From Ancylobacter sp. SL191 (GTDB lineage: Bacteria > Pseudomonadota > Alphaproteobacteria > Rhizobiales > Xanthobacteraceae), in contig NZ_CP113056.1 of assembly GCF_026625645.1 (NCBI RefSeq), positions 1,897,001-1,961,000 of the forward strand: 64,000 nucleotides of DNA, written 5' to 3'. The position numbers and the translations under genes were made by a program. Numbering within the stretch: position 1 is the first letter of the stretch; each line of letters opens with the position of its first letter. Shown here piece by piece: positions 34,623 to 44,250 of the stretch. The notes beneath the pieces were generated by a model that was not told where the DNA came from, made no database searches, and saw only the letters and a program-made list of their open reading frames with translations.

Positions 34623-34653
34623 CCCGATCGGATGTCCTCGACATCCGATCGGG
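34623..34653 (+). terminator. Terminator between the patatin gene and the convergent protease gene
   Basis: A perfect 14-base stem (CCCGATCGGATGTC / GACATCCGATCGGG) with a CTC loop follows the patatin stop by nine bases. It is followed by TTCGCTTTCTTT. It likely ends the bdhA-patatin operon. Confidence 0.82.
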
Positions 34654-34663
34654 TTCGCTTTCT

Positions 34664-36985
34664 TTATCCGTCGCAGGGACCGGCGGCGTCGGAATGACGG
34701 ATGTTGATCGACTTGAGGAACTTCAGAACCTCATCGGTGGCGATCGCGTAATTGAATTTCGAGGTGTCGCCGCGCGCCTTGCCGCCCGCGACATTCAGCA
34801 CCGCCTGTGAGCCGGCATAATGCAGCCCGACCACGTCGCCACAGGCATTGGTGACGGGAGAGCCGGAATTGCCGCCCGAGGTTTCCAGCCCTTCCTGAAT
34901 GTTGCGCAGGCCGGTCTTGCTGTCCACGAACACAGATTGGACATGCCCGAAATCAAATTTCGGCGCCGGAATGTCGTCGATGCCGGGAATACGATTCTGG
35001 CTGATGATCTCGAAGAAGCGCTCGGAGGAGCGGTCCACCTGCGAGGCGCGGCCGGGGAAACCGCCAATCGCCACCGGCTCGCCCTCGCGGACGGTCGGGT
35101 TGAAATTCAGATACCGGTCCGCCGTCCAGTTCACGGTTTCGAGGACGGCGGCATCAATGCCGACCCCTTTGTCGGTCATGCCGATACCGACAACATTGGC
35201 CGCCCGCACGCCGTAGCGCCGGCTGGCGACCACCACGCGCTTGGCGTCCATGACAACATGCGCGTTGGTCAGGATGTAGCCGGTTCCAATCAGGAAGCCG
35301 GTGCCCGAATTGCCGCTCGCCGGATCGTAGACGGAGACGATGGAATCCTTGATCAGGCTGGCGATCTCGGCATTGCTGAGCGTCCTGCGCAGCGGGACGC
35401 TTGCCGCCGAGGTTCCGCCGGCAAGCGCGGCAACCTCGGACGCCGGCGCCGCGGCCGGCTTCTCGGGGGCGGAGGGTCCGGGAGTCGCCACGATGGTCTC
35501 GGGCGCCGCCGGCGTATCGAGCTGCGGGATCAGCGTCGCCTCCGTCGCGGCGGCGACCTGCACCCGGTCCGGGCGCCCCAGCGCATCGGCAATGCCGGCG
35601 AAAGCGGCGATGTCCGCCATTGTCAGGGCCAGCGCCACCGGCGCGTCGCCCGGCGCTTCGGCCGGTCCCGCCGCGGTTTTGGTCGAGGCGTCTTGCGTTG
35701 CGGTATCGGCGCTTGCTGCGTCGGGGGACGCGGCGAGCAGATCCGGCAGGAGGGCGGGGGGAGGAGCTGCCGGCTGATCGACGGTGAGGCCGGCCAGATA
35801 GCGGTACCACTGCTCGGCCGCTTCGCCATCGCGTGGCTCGCCCAGGCCGAGGGCGAGAGAGGCCGCAATGAATTCGCCATAGGCGGGGCGGCCGAGGGCG
35901 GCCAACGCCAGGGCCGCGGCATTGACGATGCCGGCGTCGCGTTCGTTGAGGCCGACGCCGGTGCAGGCGAGGAAGTCCTGCATCGCCTTGGCCTTCACCG
36001 TTTCCGACAGCGCCCCGTAGCGGGTGCCGAGATCGCCGATGGTGGCAGCCGGGTCGGCCTCGGCCAGATCGCCCGCCATGCCCGCCACGGCGTCGCGGAC
36101 CTTGCCGCACTGGGCCAGCAGCAGCTCCACATTCACGTCGCCGGCCGATTCGATGGCCGCATTGCCGGCCTCGGTCGCGATTGCGAAGCTGCGGCAGAAA
36201 TGAGCCCGCAATGCCGCTTCGCTCTCCGGCGTGCCGGCCTTCTTCACGGCACGGCGGCCGATGCAGACGTCATTATAGGCCAGCTCCGGCGTCTCCCCCG
36301 CGGTATCGGCGGGAGTGAGCGCGGCCAGTATGGGGGCGGGGGATGGCGTGGTGGAGCCCGCCGCCGGTGTCCCCGCCAGCGCGGGACCGACAGCGGGAAC
36401 GGCCGCAACGGGACCGGCTACCGCGGCTTGTGCGGGCGTGCCGTCATCCGGCGTGCGTGAAATGGCGGCGAAGAGCTGGTCGACGCCGGGGTCGCTGCGC
36501 GGCACGTTGCCGCCCGGACCGGCGGTCCCCTTGGTCTCGGCATAGGCCTGCATCAGCACGTCATATTGGACCTGCGTCAGCGTGCCTGTCGGCTCGACAT
36601 CCAGCGTCTTCTGGAAGGCGGCCACGGCGCGCCGCGTGCCCGGGCCGTTCTTCCCGTCCACGGCGCCATTGTAAAAGGTGAAAAATTTCAAGGCGGTCTG
36701 GATGTTGACCGTGGTCTGGTCGACGACGACCGGCGCTGGCTTCGGCGGCTTGGTGCGGCGGTTGGCGGGCTGGCCGGGGTTGCGCGCCATGGCGTTGCCG
36801 GTCATCACCCCCAGCGCAAAGCCCACCGCCCCGCCGGCAAGTGCAGCGCCGACGTCACCCCCGTGAGCGTCGGTCACCGGCACCAGCAGGAGGCTGGTGC
36901 AGAGAAGAACGGCAGGCACGCCCCGTCTCCGCGGGTGGGAGCTCGGATCGACACGCGCACGCCCGAGGTTCCACGTCCCGTTCAT
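34664..36985 (-). CDS. Peptidoglycan-binding, trypsin-like (S1) serine protease
   Basis: A 773-residue exported protein. A hydrophobic segment (VPAVLLCTSLLLVPV) near residues 23-38 acts as signal or anchor, followed by GGAVGFALGVMTG. A PG_binding_1-type domain is near 90-150 (YNGAVDGKNGPGTRRAVAAF). A long Ala/Pro-rich middle with helical and cysteine-bearing segments leads to a C-terminal trypsin-like domain (about 545-770). Its triad is H in ILTNAHVV, D in GIDAAVLE, and S in TSGGNSGSPV. A two-cysteine pair near the end may form a disulfide. The role is probably envelope protein cleavage. It is convergent with the patatin gene. Confidence 0.83.
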   Translation of the reverse strand: MNGTWNLGRARVDPSSHPRRRGVPAVLLCTSLLLVPVTDAHGGDVGAALAGGAVGFALGVMTGNAMARNPGQPANRRTKPPKPAPVVVDQTTVNIQTALKFFTFYNGAVDGKNGPGTRRAVAAFQKTLDVEPTGTLTQVQYDVLMQAYAETKGTAGPGGNVPRSDPGVDQLFAAISRTPDDGTPAQAAVAGPVAAVPAVGPALAGTPAAGSTTPSPAPILAALTPADTAGETPELAYNDVCIGRRAVKKAGTPESEAALRAHFCRSFAIATEAGNAAIESAGDVNVELLLAQCGKVRDAVAGMAGDLAEADPAATIGDLGTRYGALSETVKAKAMQDFLACTGVGLNERDAGIVNAAALALAALGRPAYGEFIAASLALGLGEPRDGEAAEQWYRYLAGLTVDQPAAPPPALLPDLLAASPDAASADTATQDASTKTAAGPAEAPGDAPVALALTMADIAAFAGIADALGRPDRVQVAAATEATLIPQLDTPAAPETIVATPGPSAPEKPAAAPASEVAALAGGTSAASVPLRRTLSNAEIASLIKDSIVSVYDPASGNSGTGFLIGTGYILTNAHVVMDAKRVVVASRRYGVRAANVVGIGMTDKGVGIDAAVLETVNWTADRYLNFNPTVREGEPVAIGGFPGRASQVDRSSERFFEIISQNRIPGIDDIPAPKFDFGHVQSVFVDSKTGLRNIQEGLETSGGNSGSPVTNACGDVVGLHYAGSQAVLNVAGGKARGDTSKFNYAIATDEVLKFLKSINIRHSDAAGPCDG

Positions 36986-37133
36986 CGCTGCCCCCCAGCT
37001 GCTTGGCGGTGCCTGAGTATGATTTCTGGCCCGGTGATGTGCAACCCGCGCGCCTTGCTTTCTTTACTCTTCGTCAATCAGTCGCGCCCGCCCGCCTCTC
37101 GACGGGCCGGCCGCTTTGTGGTGTTGAGGGAGC

Positions 37134-37916
37134 ATGAGCGCACGCGCCCCCCTTTTCTCCGCCCCCAATCCGTCGGCATCGGCCGCCCCGGCGGCGTTCG
37201 ACATCACCGCCCGCGTGCTGCACCGGGACGGGATGATGCTCATCATCGACAAGCCGGCAGGGCTCGCCGTCCACAAGGGGCCGAAGGGCGGGGAGACGCT
37301 GGCCGATTACCTCGGCGCGCTCAGCTTCGGCCTGCCCAACGCGCCCGAACTCGCCCACCGGCTCGACAAGGACACCTCGGGCTGCCTCGTGCTTGGCCGA
37401 CACCGCAAGGCGCTGGCCGATCTCGGCAAGGCCTTCGCCGATGGCTCGGTGCGCAAGACCTATATGGCGGTGGTGCGCGGCGTGCCGGGTGAGCCGCGCG
37501 GGCGGATCGAGCTCAAGCTCGCCAAGCGTTCGCCGACGCGCGGCTGGTGGATGGCGGTGGACCCGAAGGGGCAGGACGCCATCAGCGAATGGCAGATGCT
37601 GGCGGCGGGCGAGGGTTTTGCCGTGCTGGCGCTTTCCCCGCTCACCGGGCGCACGCACCAGCTGCGCGTGCATCTCGACGCCATCGGCCACCCGATCCTC
37701 GGTGATCCCATCTATGGCGGTGGTTCGCGCCTGCCGGGCGGGCCGATCCTGCATCTGCATGCCCGCCGCGTGGTGGTGCCGCAGAACAAGGGCCGCGATC
37801 CCGTCGAGGCCCGGGCGGCGCTGCCCGCCCATATGCGCGCGACGCTGGAGCAGGCGGGCATGGACCCCGCCGCGCTGGAAGCGGCGGCGGACGGGATCAC
37901 CTTCTCGCCGCGCTGA
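37134..37916 (+). CDS. RluA-family RNA pseudouridine synthase
   Basis: A 260-residue enzyme converting specific uridines of rRNA or tRNA to pseudouridine. The catalytic aspartate is in HRLDKDTSGCLVLGR near residue 83. The start of the fold, DGMMLIIDKPAGLAVHKGP, and the LSPLTGRTHQLRVHLDAIGHPILGDP region are intact. No S4 domain is seen at the N-terminus, as in RluA/TruC/YqcB-type members, so the target site cannot be named. The gene ends six bases before the convergent glk stop, leaving no room for a terminator. Confidence 0.88.
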   Translation: MSARAPLFSAPNPSASAAPAAFDITARVLHRDGMMLIIDKPAGLAVHKGPKGGETLADYLGALSFGLPNAPELAHRLDKDTSGCLVLGRHRKALADLGKAFADGSVRKTYMAVVRGVPGEPRGRIELKLAKRSPTRGWWMAVDPKGQDAISEWQMLAAGEGFAVLALSPLTGRTHQLRVHLDAIGHPILGDPIYGGGSRLPGGPILHLHARRVVVPQNKGRDPVEARAALPAHMRATLEQAGMDPAALEAAADGITFSPR

Positions 37917-37922
37917 ACCTCG

Positions 37923-38894
37923 TCAGACGAGATGCAGGCCGGGCTTCAGGCTGCGCGCCATGCGGGCGCCGAGCTGGCCGCAGCCGATGAGGCCGGGGGT
38001 GGGGTGAGTGATGATGTTCACCGCCATGCCGGCGAGCCGTGCCTCATGCGGCGGGTGCTCCTCGAACGCTTCGCGGAAGGGCGAGGCGGCGAAAAAGGGC
38101 GCGAGCCCGGCCGAGACGCCGCCGGCGAGGAAGACGCCGCCGCGCGCGTTGAAGGTGAGGGCGAGGTCGCCGGCGATGCGGCCGAAGATGCGCAGGAACA
38201 GGTTGCAGGTGGCGAGCGCGCCATCATCGCCCCGCCCGGCGGCGGCGATCACGGCCTCGGGCGCGATCGCCTCGCCGGTGGAGATGCGGTGGATGCGGGC
38301 AAGACCCGAGCCTGACAGCGCGTGCTCGACCACGACCGGGCCAAGCTCGCCGACCATATGAGCGAGCAGGCGCGCTTCCTCGGCGTCCGTGGCGCCGAGC
38401 CGGGAGCGTCCGCCCTCGCCGGTGATGACCGCCGGTAGGCGGCCGGACTGGATGAGGCCGGCGACACCGAAGCCGGTGCCGGGACCGCAGATCAGCACCG
38501 GGCCGCGCGGCTCGGACAGACCCTCGCCGACCGGGATGAGATCGCCCGTGCCGAGCGCGGTGACACCATGCGCCAGCGCCTCGAAATCATTCACCGCGGC
38601 GAATTTCTGCCAGCCGAAATAGCGGCGGATGGCGCGCTTGGAGAAGGACCAGTCGCGGTTGGTGAGCTTGACGAATTCCGCATCCGCCGGGCCCGCCACC
38701 GCCAGCACCGCCCCGCCAATGGCGGCGACCACCGCCGGGTCGCGCGTGGCAAGGTCCGCCTCGATCATCGCCTCGAAGCCCGTGAAGCTGTCGTTGCGGT
38801 GGATCTGGATGTCGGTCGGGATGCCATCGACGCCCGCGAGGGCCAGCCGGGACGAGGTGCCGCCAATGTCGGCAATGAGTATCAGGTGGGCCAT
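37923..38894 (-). CDS. glk: Glucokinase
   Basis: A 323-residue Glk-family kinase that phosphorylates glucose with ATP. It has ADIGGTSSRLAL near residue 7, the sugar-binding NDFEALAHG near 100, and CGPGTGFGVAGLI near 130. TGEGGRSRLGATDAEE near 155 gives the glucose-contacting glutamate, and VFLAGGVSAGLAPFF is the adenosine-side loop. The ATG at 38894 opens directly onto the fold; longer in-frame extensions are Arg/Pro-rich and unsupported. It is divergent from rsmB across a 293-base spacer in which no gene is seen. Confidence 0.9.
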   Translation of the reverse strand: MAHLILIADIGGTSSRLALAGVDGIPTDIQIHRNDSFTGFEAMIEADLATRDPAVVAAIGGAVLAVAGPADAEFVKLTNRDWSFSKRAIRRYFGWQKFAAVNDFEALAHGVTALGTGDLIPVGEGLSEPRGPVLICGPGTGFGVAGLIQSGRLPAVITGEGGRSRLGATDAEEARLLAHMVGELGPVVVEHALSGSGLARIHRISTGEAIAPEAVIAAAGRGDDGALATCNLFLRIFGRIAGDLALTFNARGGVFLAGGVSAGLAPFFAASPFREAFEEHPPHEARLAGMAVNIITHPTPGLIGCGQLGARMARSLKPGLHLV

Positions 38895-39187
38895 AAATCC
38901 GATGCCAATCCACGCTTGTCCGACACGAGCCGATGAGCCGGCCGGCGAGGCCGGACCGACTCGCCGGGCCGGCCGCTCCGAGGTGGCCCGATAGGAACCA
39001 ATCTCGGGCCCTTCGACAAGGCCCGCAAGGGGCGCGACGAAGGGGGAGGGGTAGCCGGCCCGCCTTCCCACAAGTCGTGGGGGCGGCGTCCGGTTCACGC
39101 CGCGCGGTGCGGCACGATGCACCCGTGCGGGCCGGCGAGGGGGTGCGACGGTTGCGTTCGCGCCCGCGCCGGCCTAGTGGCTTGGCG

Positions 39188-40552
39188 ATGAACGATACAC
39201 CCAGCGCCCCGCGCCGCCCCGCCCGCTCCGGTCCCGCCCGCTCCACCTCCGGCGGTTCGCCCGGCGGCTCCCCCGGTCTTGCCGTGCGCCGCGCGGCGGC
39301 GGATGCGGTCGATGCCGTGCTGGAGAAGGGGCGCCCGCTGGAAGAGGCGCTGGAGCGGCTGACGCGCGACCTCGACGACCGCGACCGTTCGCTCGCCCGC
39401 ATGATCGCCGCGACCACGCTGCGCCGGCTCGGCAGCCTCGGCGCGCTGGTGCGTTCCACGCTGGAGCGCGGCCTGCCGGAGAAGGCGGGGCGGGTCGAGA
39501 CCATCCTGCTGATCAGCGCGGCGCAGATTCTGTTCATGGACGTGCCGGACCATGCGGCGGTTTCCACCGGCGTCGATCTCGCCGGCGAGAGCGCGGCGAC
39601 CGCCGGCTTCAAGGGGCTGGTCAACGCCGTGCTGCGGCGGATCGCCCGCGAGGGCCGCGCCGCGCTGCCCGATGTCGCCGACCAGCCGCTCTGGATGATC
39701 GAGGGCTGGACGAGCGCCTATGGCGCCCCCGCCGCGCAGGCGATTTCCCGCGCGCTGGCGCAGGAGGCGGGGCTCGATCTGACGCCCCGCGCCGATGCCG
39801 CCGCATGGGCGGAAAAGCTCGGCGGCACGCTGCTGCCGACCGGCACCATCCGCCTCATCGAGGCCGGCAATGTCACCGCTTTGCCGGGCTTCGCCGAGGG
39901 CGCCTGGTGGGTGCAGGACGCCGCCGCCGCTTTGCCGGCGCGGCTGCTGAGGGCCGGGCCGGGCCAGCGCGTGGCGGATCTCTGTGCCGCACCGGGCGGC
40001 AAGACCGCGCAGCTCGCCGCCACCGGCGCGCAGGTGGTGGCGGTCGACCGCGCCGCCCCGCGGCTGAAGCGGCTCACGGAGAATCTCGACCGGCTGGGCC
40101 TCGTGGCGGAGGTCGTCGAGGCCGATGCGGCGAGTTGGAAGGGTGGGGAGTTCGACGGCGTGCTGATCGACGCGCCCTGTTCGGCCACAGGCACGATCCG
40201 CCGCCACCCCGATGTCGCCTGGTCGAAGGCGCCGGGTGACATTGCCAGCCTCAGTGCGCTGCAGGCCCGCATCCTCGCCAATGCCGCCGGGCTGGTGAAG
40301 CCGGGCGGGCTGCTGGTCTATTCCACCTGCTCGCTGGAGCCGGAGGAGGGCGAGCGCCAGATCGAGGCGCTGCTCGCCGCGCGCGCCGATTTCGAGCGCG
40401 TGCCGGTGACGCCCGGCGAGGCGGGCATCGCGGCCGAGTGGATCAACGCGGCGGGCGAGGTGCGCACGCTGCCCACCCATCTGCCGGACGAGGATCCGCG
40501 CCGGGCCGGGCTCGACGGCTTCTTCGCCGCCCGCCTGCGCCGCACGGTGTGA
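39188..40552 (+). CDS. rsmB: 16S rRNA (cytosine-967-C5)-methyltransferase
   Basis: The 454-residue protein has an N-terminal NusB-like domain (about 25-165; RRAAADAVDAVLEKGRPLEE, DRSLARMIAATTLRRLG). A Rossmann methyltransferase domain follows with DLCAAPGGKTAQLA as the SAM site. The two catalytic cysteines are in DAPCSATGTIRRHP and VYSTCSLEPEEGE. The order and length fit RsmB/Sun. The ATG at 39188 avoids an Arg-rich upstream frame. It is followed after 174 bases (no gene seen) by the heparinase-like gene. Confidence 0.92.
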   Translation: MNDTPSAPRRPARSGPARSTSGGSPGGSPGLAVRRAAADAVDAVLEKGRPLEEALERLTRDLDDRDRSLARMIAATTLRRLGSLGALVRSTLERGLPEKAGRVETILLISAAQILFMDVPDHAAVSTGVDLAGESAATAGFKGLVNAVLRRIAREGRAALPDVADQPLWMIEGWTSAYGAPAAQAISRALAQEAGLDLTPRADAAAWAEKLGGTLLPTGTIRLIEAGNVTALPGFAEGAWWVQDAAAALPARLLRAGPGQRVADLCAAPGGKTAQLAATGAQVVAVDRAAPRLKRLTENLDRLGLVAEVVEADAASWKGGEFDGVLIDAPCSATGTIRRHPDVAWSKAPGDIASLSALQARILANAAGLVKPGGLLVYSTCSLEPEEGERQIEALLAARADFERVPVTPGEAGIAAEWINAAGEVRTLPTHLPDEDPRRAGLDGFFAARLRRTV

Positions 40553-40726
40553 CGCTACGGAAGAGGGCGCGGCTGGACCTTCCCGTTCGCTCGGGTAATG
40601 TCGCGCCCCGACGGGGGCGTCGGCCGGCGCGGGAATCATCCGCGATTCGGCTGCTCCTCGCCCGCACCAACCGGATAGCTGAGGGGACAGGCGGCTCTTG
40701 AGGCACAGCAGGGGGACGAGGCGCTG

Positions 40727-42445
40727 ATGGCCCGCGAGGTCTATGCGGACCGCGCGCGTCTGGCGGGGTTCATCGCCGAATCCGGCTGGCGGCGCCTGCG
40801 GGCCTGGGCGCTCACCCAGCGCTGGTACCCGTGGCGGTCGCGTTCCGTGCCGGTGCCGGCGCGGCTTCTGCTCGCCCCGCATGATCTGCGCACCGGCGAC
40901 CCCACCCGCGCCGCCGAGTTCTATTCCGGCCGCTTCGCCTTTGCCGGCAAGGCGGTGCTGACCGACGGCCTCTCGCCCTTCGAGATCGAGCCGCCCTCGC
41001 GCGAATGGGCGGAGGAGCTGATGGGCTTTGGCTGGCTGCGCCACATGCAGGCCGCTGGCACGCCGATCGCCCGCGCCAATGCCCGCGCGCTGGTCGGCGA
41101 CTGGATTTCGCTGAGCTGCCACCGCCTGCCGGCGGCCACCCTGCCGGAGGTCGCCGCGCGCCGCGTCATCAGCTGGCTCACCCAGGCGCCGCTGATCCTG
41201 CAGGATGCCGACGCCGCCTTTCACCGCCGCTTCATCCGCAGCCTCACCGCGCAGGTGCGCTATGTGAAGGGCGCCGGGGCGCAGGCCCGCGACGGGCGCC
41301 CGCGTCTTGCCTGCGCGCTGGCTCTCGCCTTTGCCAGCCTGTGCATGGCCGACCAGCCCAAGCTGATGCGCAGCGCGCAGAAGCGGCTGGTGGAGGAGCT
41401 GGACCGTCTCGTGCTCGCCGATGGCGGACCGGCGACGCGCAATCCCGGCCTGCTGATCGACCTGCTGCTCGACCTACTGCCGCTGCGCCAGTGCTATGGC
41501 GCGCGCCATCTGCCACCGCCGCCCGCGCTGCTCAACGCCATCGACCGGATGATGCCGATGCTGCGCTTCTTCCGCCATGGCGACGGCGCCTTCGCCCATT
41601 TCAACGGCATGGGCCCGACCCCGGCGGACTGGCTCGCCACCGTGCTCGCCTATGACGATGCGCGCGGACGCCCGCTCTCCAACGCGCCCTATTCCGGCTA
41701 TCAGCGCATGGAAGCGGCCGGGACGATCCTCATCGCCGACACCGGCGCGCCGCCGCCCCCGCCGCTGAGCCATGAGGCCCATGCCGGGTGCCTCGCCTTC
41801 GAGATGTCGGCGGGGCGCAACCGCCTCGTCATCAATTGCGGCATGCCGGCCATTAGTCGGGACGAGTGGCGCCCCATCGCCCGTCAGACGGCGGCGCATT
41901 CCACCGCCGTGATCGAGGAGACCTCCTCCTGCCGCTTTGTCGCCAGCGGGCTGCTGCGCCGCATCTGCGGCACGCCGGTGCTGGACGGGCCGGCGCAGCT
42001 TCATGTCGACCGGATGGAGCGCGGCGGGGCGGAGGTGCTGCGGGCGAGCCATGACGGCTATGCGCGGCGCTTCGGCATTATTCACCAGCGCTCCTGGCGG
42101 CTGTCGCCGGATGGCGCGCGGCTCGATGGCGAGGATCTGTTCCGCCCGGTCGAAGGTGAAAGCCTGCCGGGCGGCGGGCGCGACCATTACGCGCTGCGCT
42201 TCCACCTGCACCCGCTCGTGCAGCCCTCGCGCGCGGCGGACGGGCATACGGTGATCCTCAAACTGCCGGATGGCGACGACTGGGCGTTCACCGCGCCGGA
42301 CTGCACGGTGGCGATCGAAGAGAGCATCGTCTTTGCCGCCAGCGGCGGCCCGCGCCGCACCGAACAGCTCGTCATTGCCGGGCGCGCCGGTGAGGCGCCG
42401 CGCGTCGAATGGACCTTCGTGCGGGTGAAGGCGTTGCGGGGATAG
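40727..42445 (+). CDS. Heparinase II/III family protein
   Basis: A 572-residue protein matching the heparinase II/III-like family common in Rhizobiales. It has an alpha-toroid-like N-terminal half (GRFAFAGKAVLTDGLSPFEI, FIRSLTAQVRYVKG, LLDLLPLRQCYG) and a beta-rich C-terminal half (RNRLVINCGMP, AHSTAVIEETSSC, HDGYARRFGIIHQR). HGDGAFAHFNG in between carries a conserved histidine and tyrosine environment typical of the lyase superfamily. No signal peptide is seen, so export is uncertain. The substrate may be an acidic polysaccharide. It sits between rsmB and purH. Confidence 0.83.
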   Translation: MAREVYADRARLAGFIAESGWRRLRAWALTQRWYPWRSRSVPVPARLLLAPHDLRTGDPTRAAEFYSGRFAFAGKAVLTDGLSPFEIEPPSREWAEELMGFGWLRHMQAAGTPIARANARALVGDWISLSCHRLPAATLPEVAARRVISWLTQAPLILQDADAAFHRRFIRSLTAQVRYVKGAGAQARDGRPRLACALALAFASLCMADQPKLMRSAQKRLVEELDRLVLADGGPATRNPGLLIDLLLDLLPLRQCYGARHLPPPPALLNAIDRMMPMLRFFRHGDGAFAHFNGMGPTPADWLATVLAYDDARGRPLSNAPYSGYQRMEAAGTILIADTGAPPPPPLSHEAHAGCLAFEMSAGRNRLVINCGMPAISRDEWRPIARQTAAHSTAVIEETSSCRFVASGLLRRICGTPVLDGPAQLHVDRMERGGAEVLRASHDGYARRFGIIHQRSWRLSPDGARLDGEDLFRPVEGESLPGGGRDHYALRFHLHPLVQPSRAADGHTVILKLPDGDDWAFTAPDCTVAIEESIVFAASGGPRRTEQLVIAGRAGEAPRVEWTFVRVKALRG

Positions 42446-42553
42446 GCGGCCTTACGGCGCACGCAGGGCTGCTCTACGCCCCTCCCGGTTCACGCGCGGG
42501 CGCAGACGTGATAGGGCGGCGCCCTGTTTTTCCCCGTTGCGAAATGGCCAGCC

Positions 42554-44143
42554 ATGACCACCGATGTCCGCTCCGTCAGCCGCGCGCTGCTCTCCGTCTC
42601 CGACAAGACCGGCCTCGTGGCCTTCGCGCAGGCGCTCGCCGGCCATGGCGTCGAGCTGGTCTCGACCGGCGGCACGCGCAAGGCGCTGGCGGAAGCGGGG
42701 CTGAAGGTGCTGGATGTGGCCGAGCTCACCGGCTTTCCCGAGATGATGGACGGGCGGGTGAAGACGCTGCACCCGACTGTCCATGGCGGCATCCTCGCCA
42801 TTCGCGACAATGCCGAGCATCAGGCCTCGATGAAGGAACACGGCATCGGGCCGATCGACCTCGTCGTGGTGAATCTCTACCCATTCGAGGCGACCGTCGC
42901 GCGCGGCGGCGACTATGACGACTGCGTGGAGAATATCGACATTGGTGGGCCGGCAATGATCCGCGCCGCCGCCAAGAACCACGCCGATGTCGCCGTCGTC
43001 GTCGATCCCACTGACTACCAGACCGTGCTGGACGATCTCGCCGCCCATGGCGGCACGCGCTTCCTCACCCGCCGGGGCCTTGCCCAGCGCGCCTATGCCC
43101 GGACCGCCAGCTATGACGCGGCGATCACCACGTGGTTCGCCAAGGTGGCGGAAGAGGACGCGCCGCAGACCCGGCTGTTCTCCGGCACGCTCGCCGAGGC
43201 GCTGCGCTATGGCGAGAACCCGCACCAGAGCGCGGCCTTTTATGTCGGCGGCGCGGCCCGTCCCGGTGTCGCCACGGCCCGGCAGATCCAGGGCAAGTCG
43301 CTCTCCTACAACAACCTCAACGACACCGATGCGGCGTTTGAAGCTGTGGCCGAGTTCGACCCGGCGCGCGCGGCGGCGGTGGTGATCGTCAAGCACGCCA
43401 ATCCCTGCGGCGTGGCCGAAGGGGCGACGCTGGAGGAAGCCTACCGCAAGGCGCTGGCCTGCGACCCGACCTCGGCCTTTGGCGGCATTGTCGCGATGAA
43501 CCGCACGCTCGACGCGGCGGCGGCGCGGGCCATGGTGGACATCTTCACCGAGGTGATCGTCGCCCCCGAGGCGACCGAGGAAGCCATCGCCATTGTCGGC
43601 GCCAAGAAGAATTTGCGCCTGCTGGTCACCGGCGCGTTGCCCGATCCGCGCGCCGGTGGTGTTGCCGTGAAGTCGCTGGCCGGCGGGTTGCTGGTGCAGT
43701 CGCGCGACAATGCGGTGGTCGACGACATGGAGCTGAAGGTCGTCACCAAGCGCGCGCCCACCAACGCGGAACTTGCCGATCTCGCCTTCGCCTTCCGCGT
43801 CGCCAAGCATGTGAAGTCGAACGCCATCGTCTACGCCAAGGATCTCGCCACCGTGGGCATCGGCGCCGGGCAGATGAGCCGGGTGGATTCGGCCCGCATC
43901 GCCGCGCGCAAGGCCATCGACGCGGCCGAGGCGGCGGGTCTCGCGGAGCCGCTGACCAAGGGCTGCGTGGTCGCTTCCGACGCCTTCTTCCCCTTTGCCG
44001 ACGGGCTCATCACCGCCATCGAGGCGGGGGCGACGGCGGTGATCCAGCCGGGCGGCTCGATCCGCGACGCCGATGTGATCGCGGCGGCGGATGCGGCGGG
44101 CATCGCCATGGTATTCACCGGCGTGCGGCACTTCCGGCACTGA
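42554..44143 (+). CDS. purH: Bifunctional AICAR transformylase / IMP cyclohydrolase
   Basis: The enzyme catalyses the last two steps of IMP synthesis. The N-terminal IMP cyclohydrolase/MGS-like domain (1-200) has [27 protein letters not shown] and [13 protein letters not shown]. The C-terminal transformylase domain has the catalytic lysine-histidine in [14 protein letters not shown] and the [13 protein letters not shown] segment [14 protein letters not shown]. The end, [14 protein letters not shown] and FTGVRHFRH, is family-typical. The length of 529 is standard. The following spacer (44144-44250) holds a weak hairpin and a possible LysR operator. Confidence 0.95.
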   Translation: MTTDVRSVSRALLSVSDKTGLVAFAQALAGHGVELVSTGGTRKALAEAGLKVLDVAELTGFPEMMDGRVKTLHPTVHGGILAIRDNAEHQASMKEHGIGPIDLVVVNLYPFEATVARGGDYDDCVENIDIGGPAMIRAAAKNHADVAVVVDPTDYQTVLDDLAAHGGTRFLTRRGLAQRAYARTASYDAAITTWFAKVAEEDAPQTRLFSGTLAEALRYGENPHQSAAFYVGGAARPGVATARQIQGKSLSYNNLNDTDAAFEAVAEFDPARAAAVVIVKHANPCGVAEGATLEEAYRKALACDPTSAFGGIVAMNRTLDAAAARAMVDIFTEVIVAPEATEEAIAIVGAKKNLRLLVTGALPDPRAGGVAVKSLAGGLLVQSRDNAVVDDMELKVVTKRAPTNAELADLAFAFRVAKHVKSNAIVYAKDLATVGIGAGQMSRVDSARIAARKAIDAAEAAGLAEPLTKGCVVASDAFFPFADGLITAIEAGATAVIQPGGSIRDADVIAAADAAGIAMVFTGVRHFRH

Positions 44144-44172
44144 GTGAGGCGTATCGTTCGTTTTCGACGAAC

Positions 44173-44186
44173 GTTATGACCATAAC
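44173..44186. promoter_or_regulatory. Palindrome upstream of the YeiH gene (candidate LysR operator)
   Basis: GTTATGACCATAAC is a perfect 6-2-6 inverted repeat in a short AT-rich spacer, 65 bases before the YeiH-type transporter start. A LysR-type regulator is encoded just downstream in the same operon. LysR proteins bind T-N-A palindromes, so self-control is plausible but not shown. Confidence 0.4.
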
Positions 44187-44250
44187 TATGCGTTGGATCG
44201 AACAATAACGGGCGTGTCATGGCTTCGTCGTGAAGACGGAGGCGACTGCC

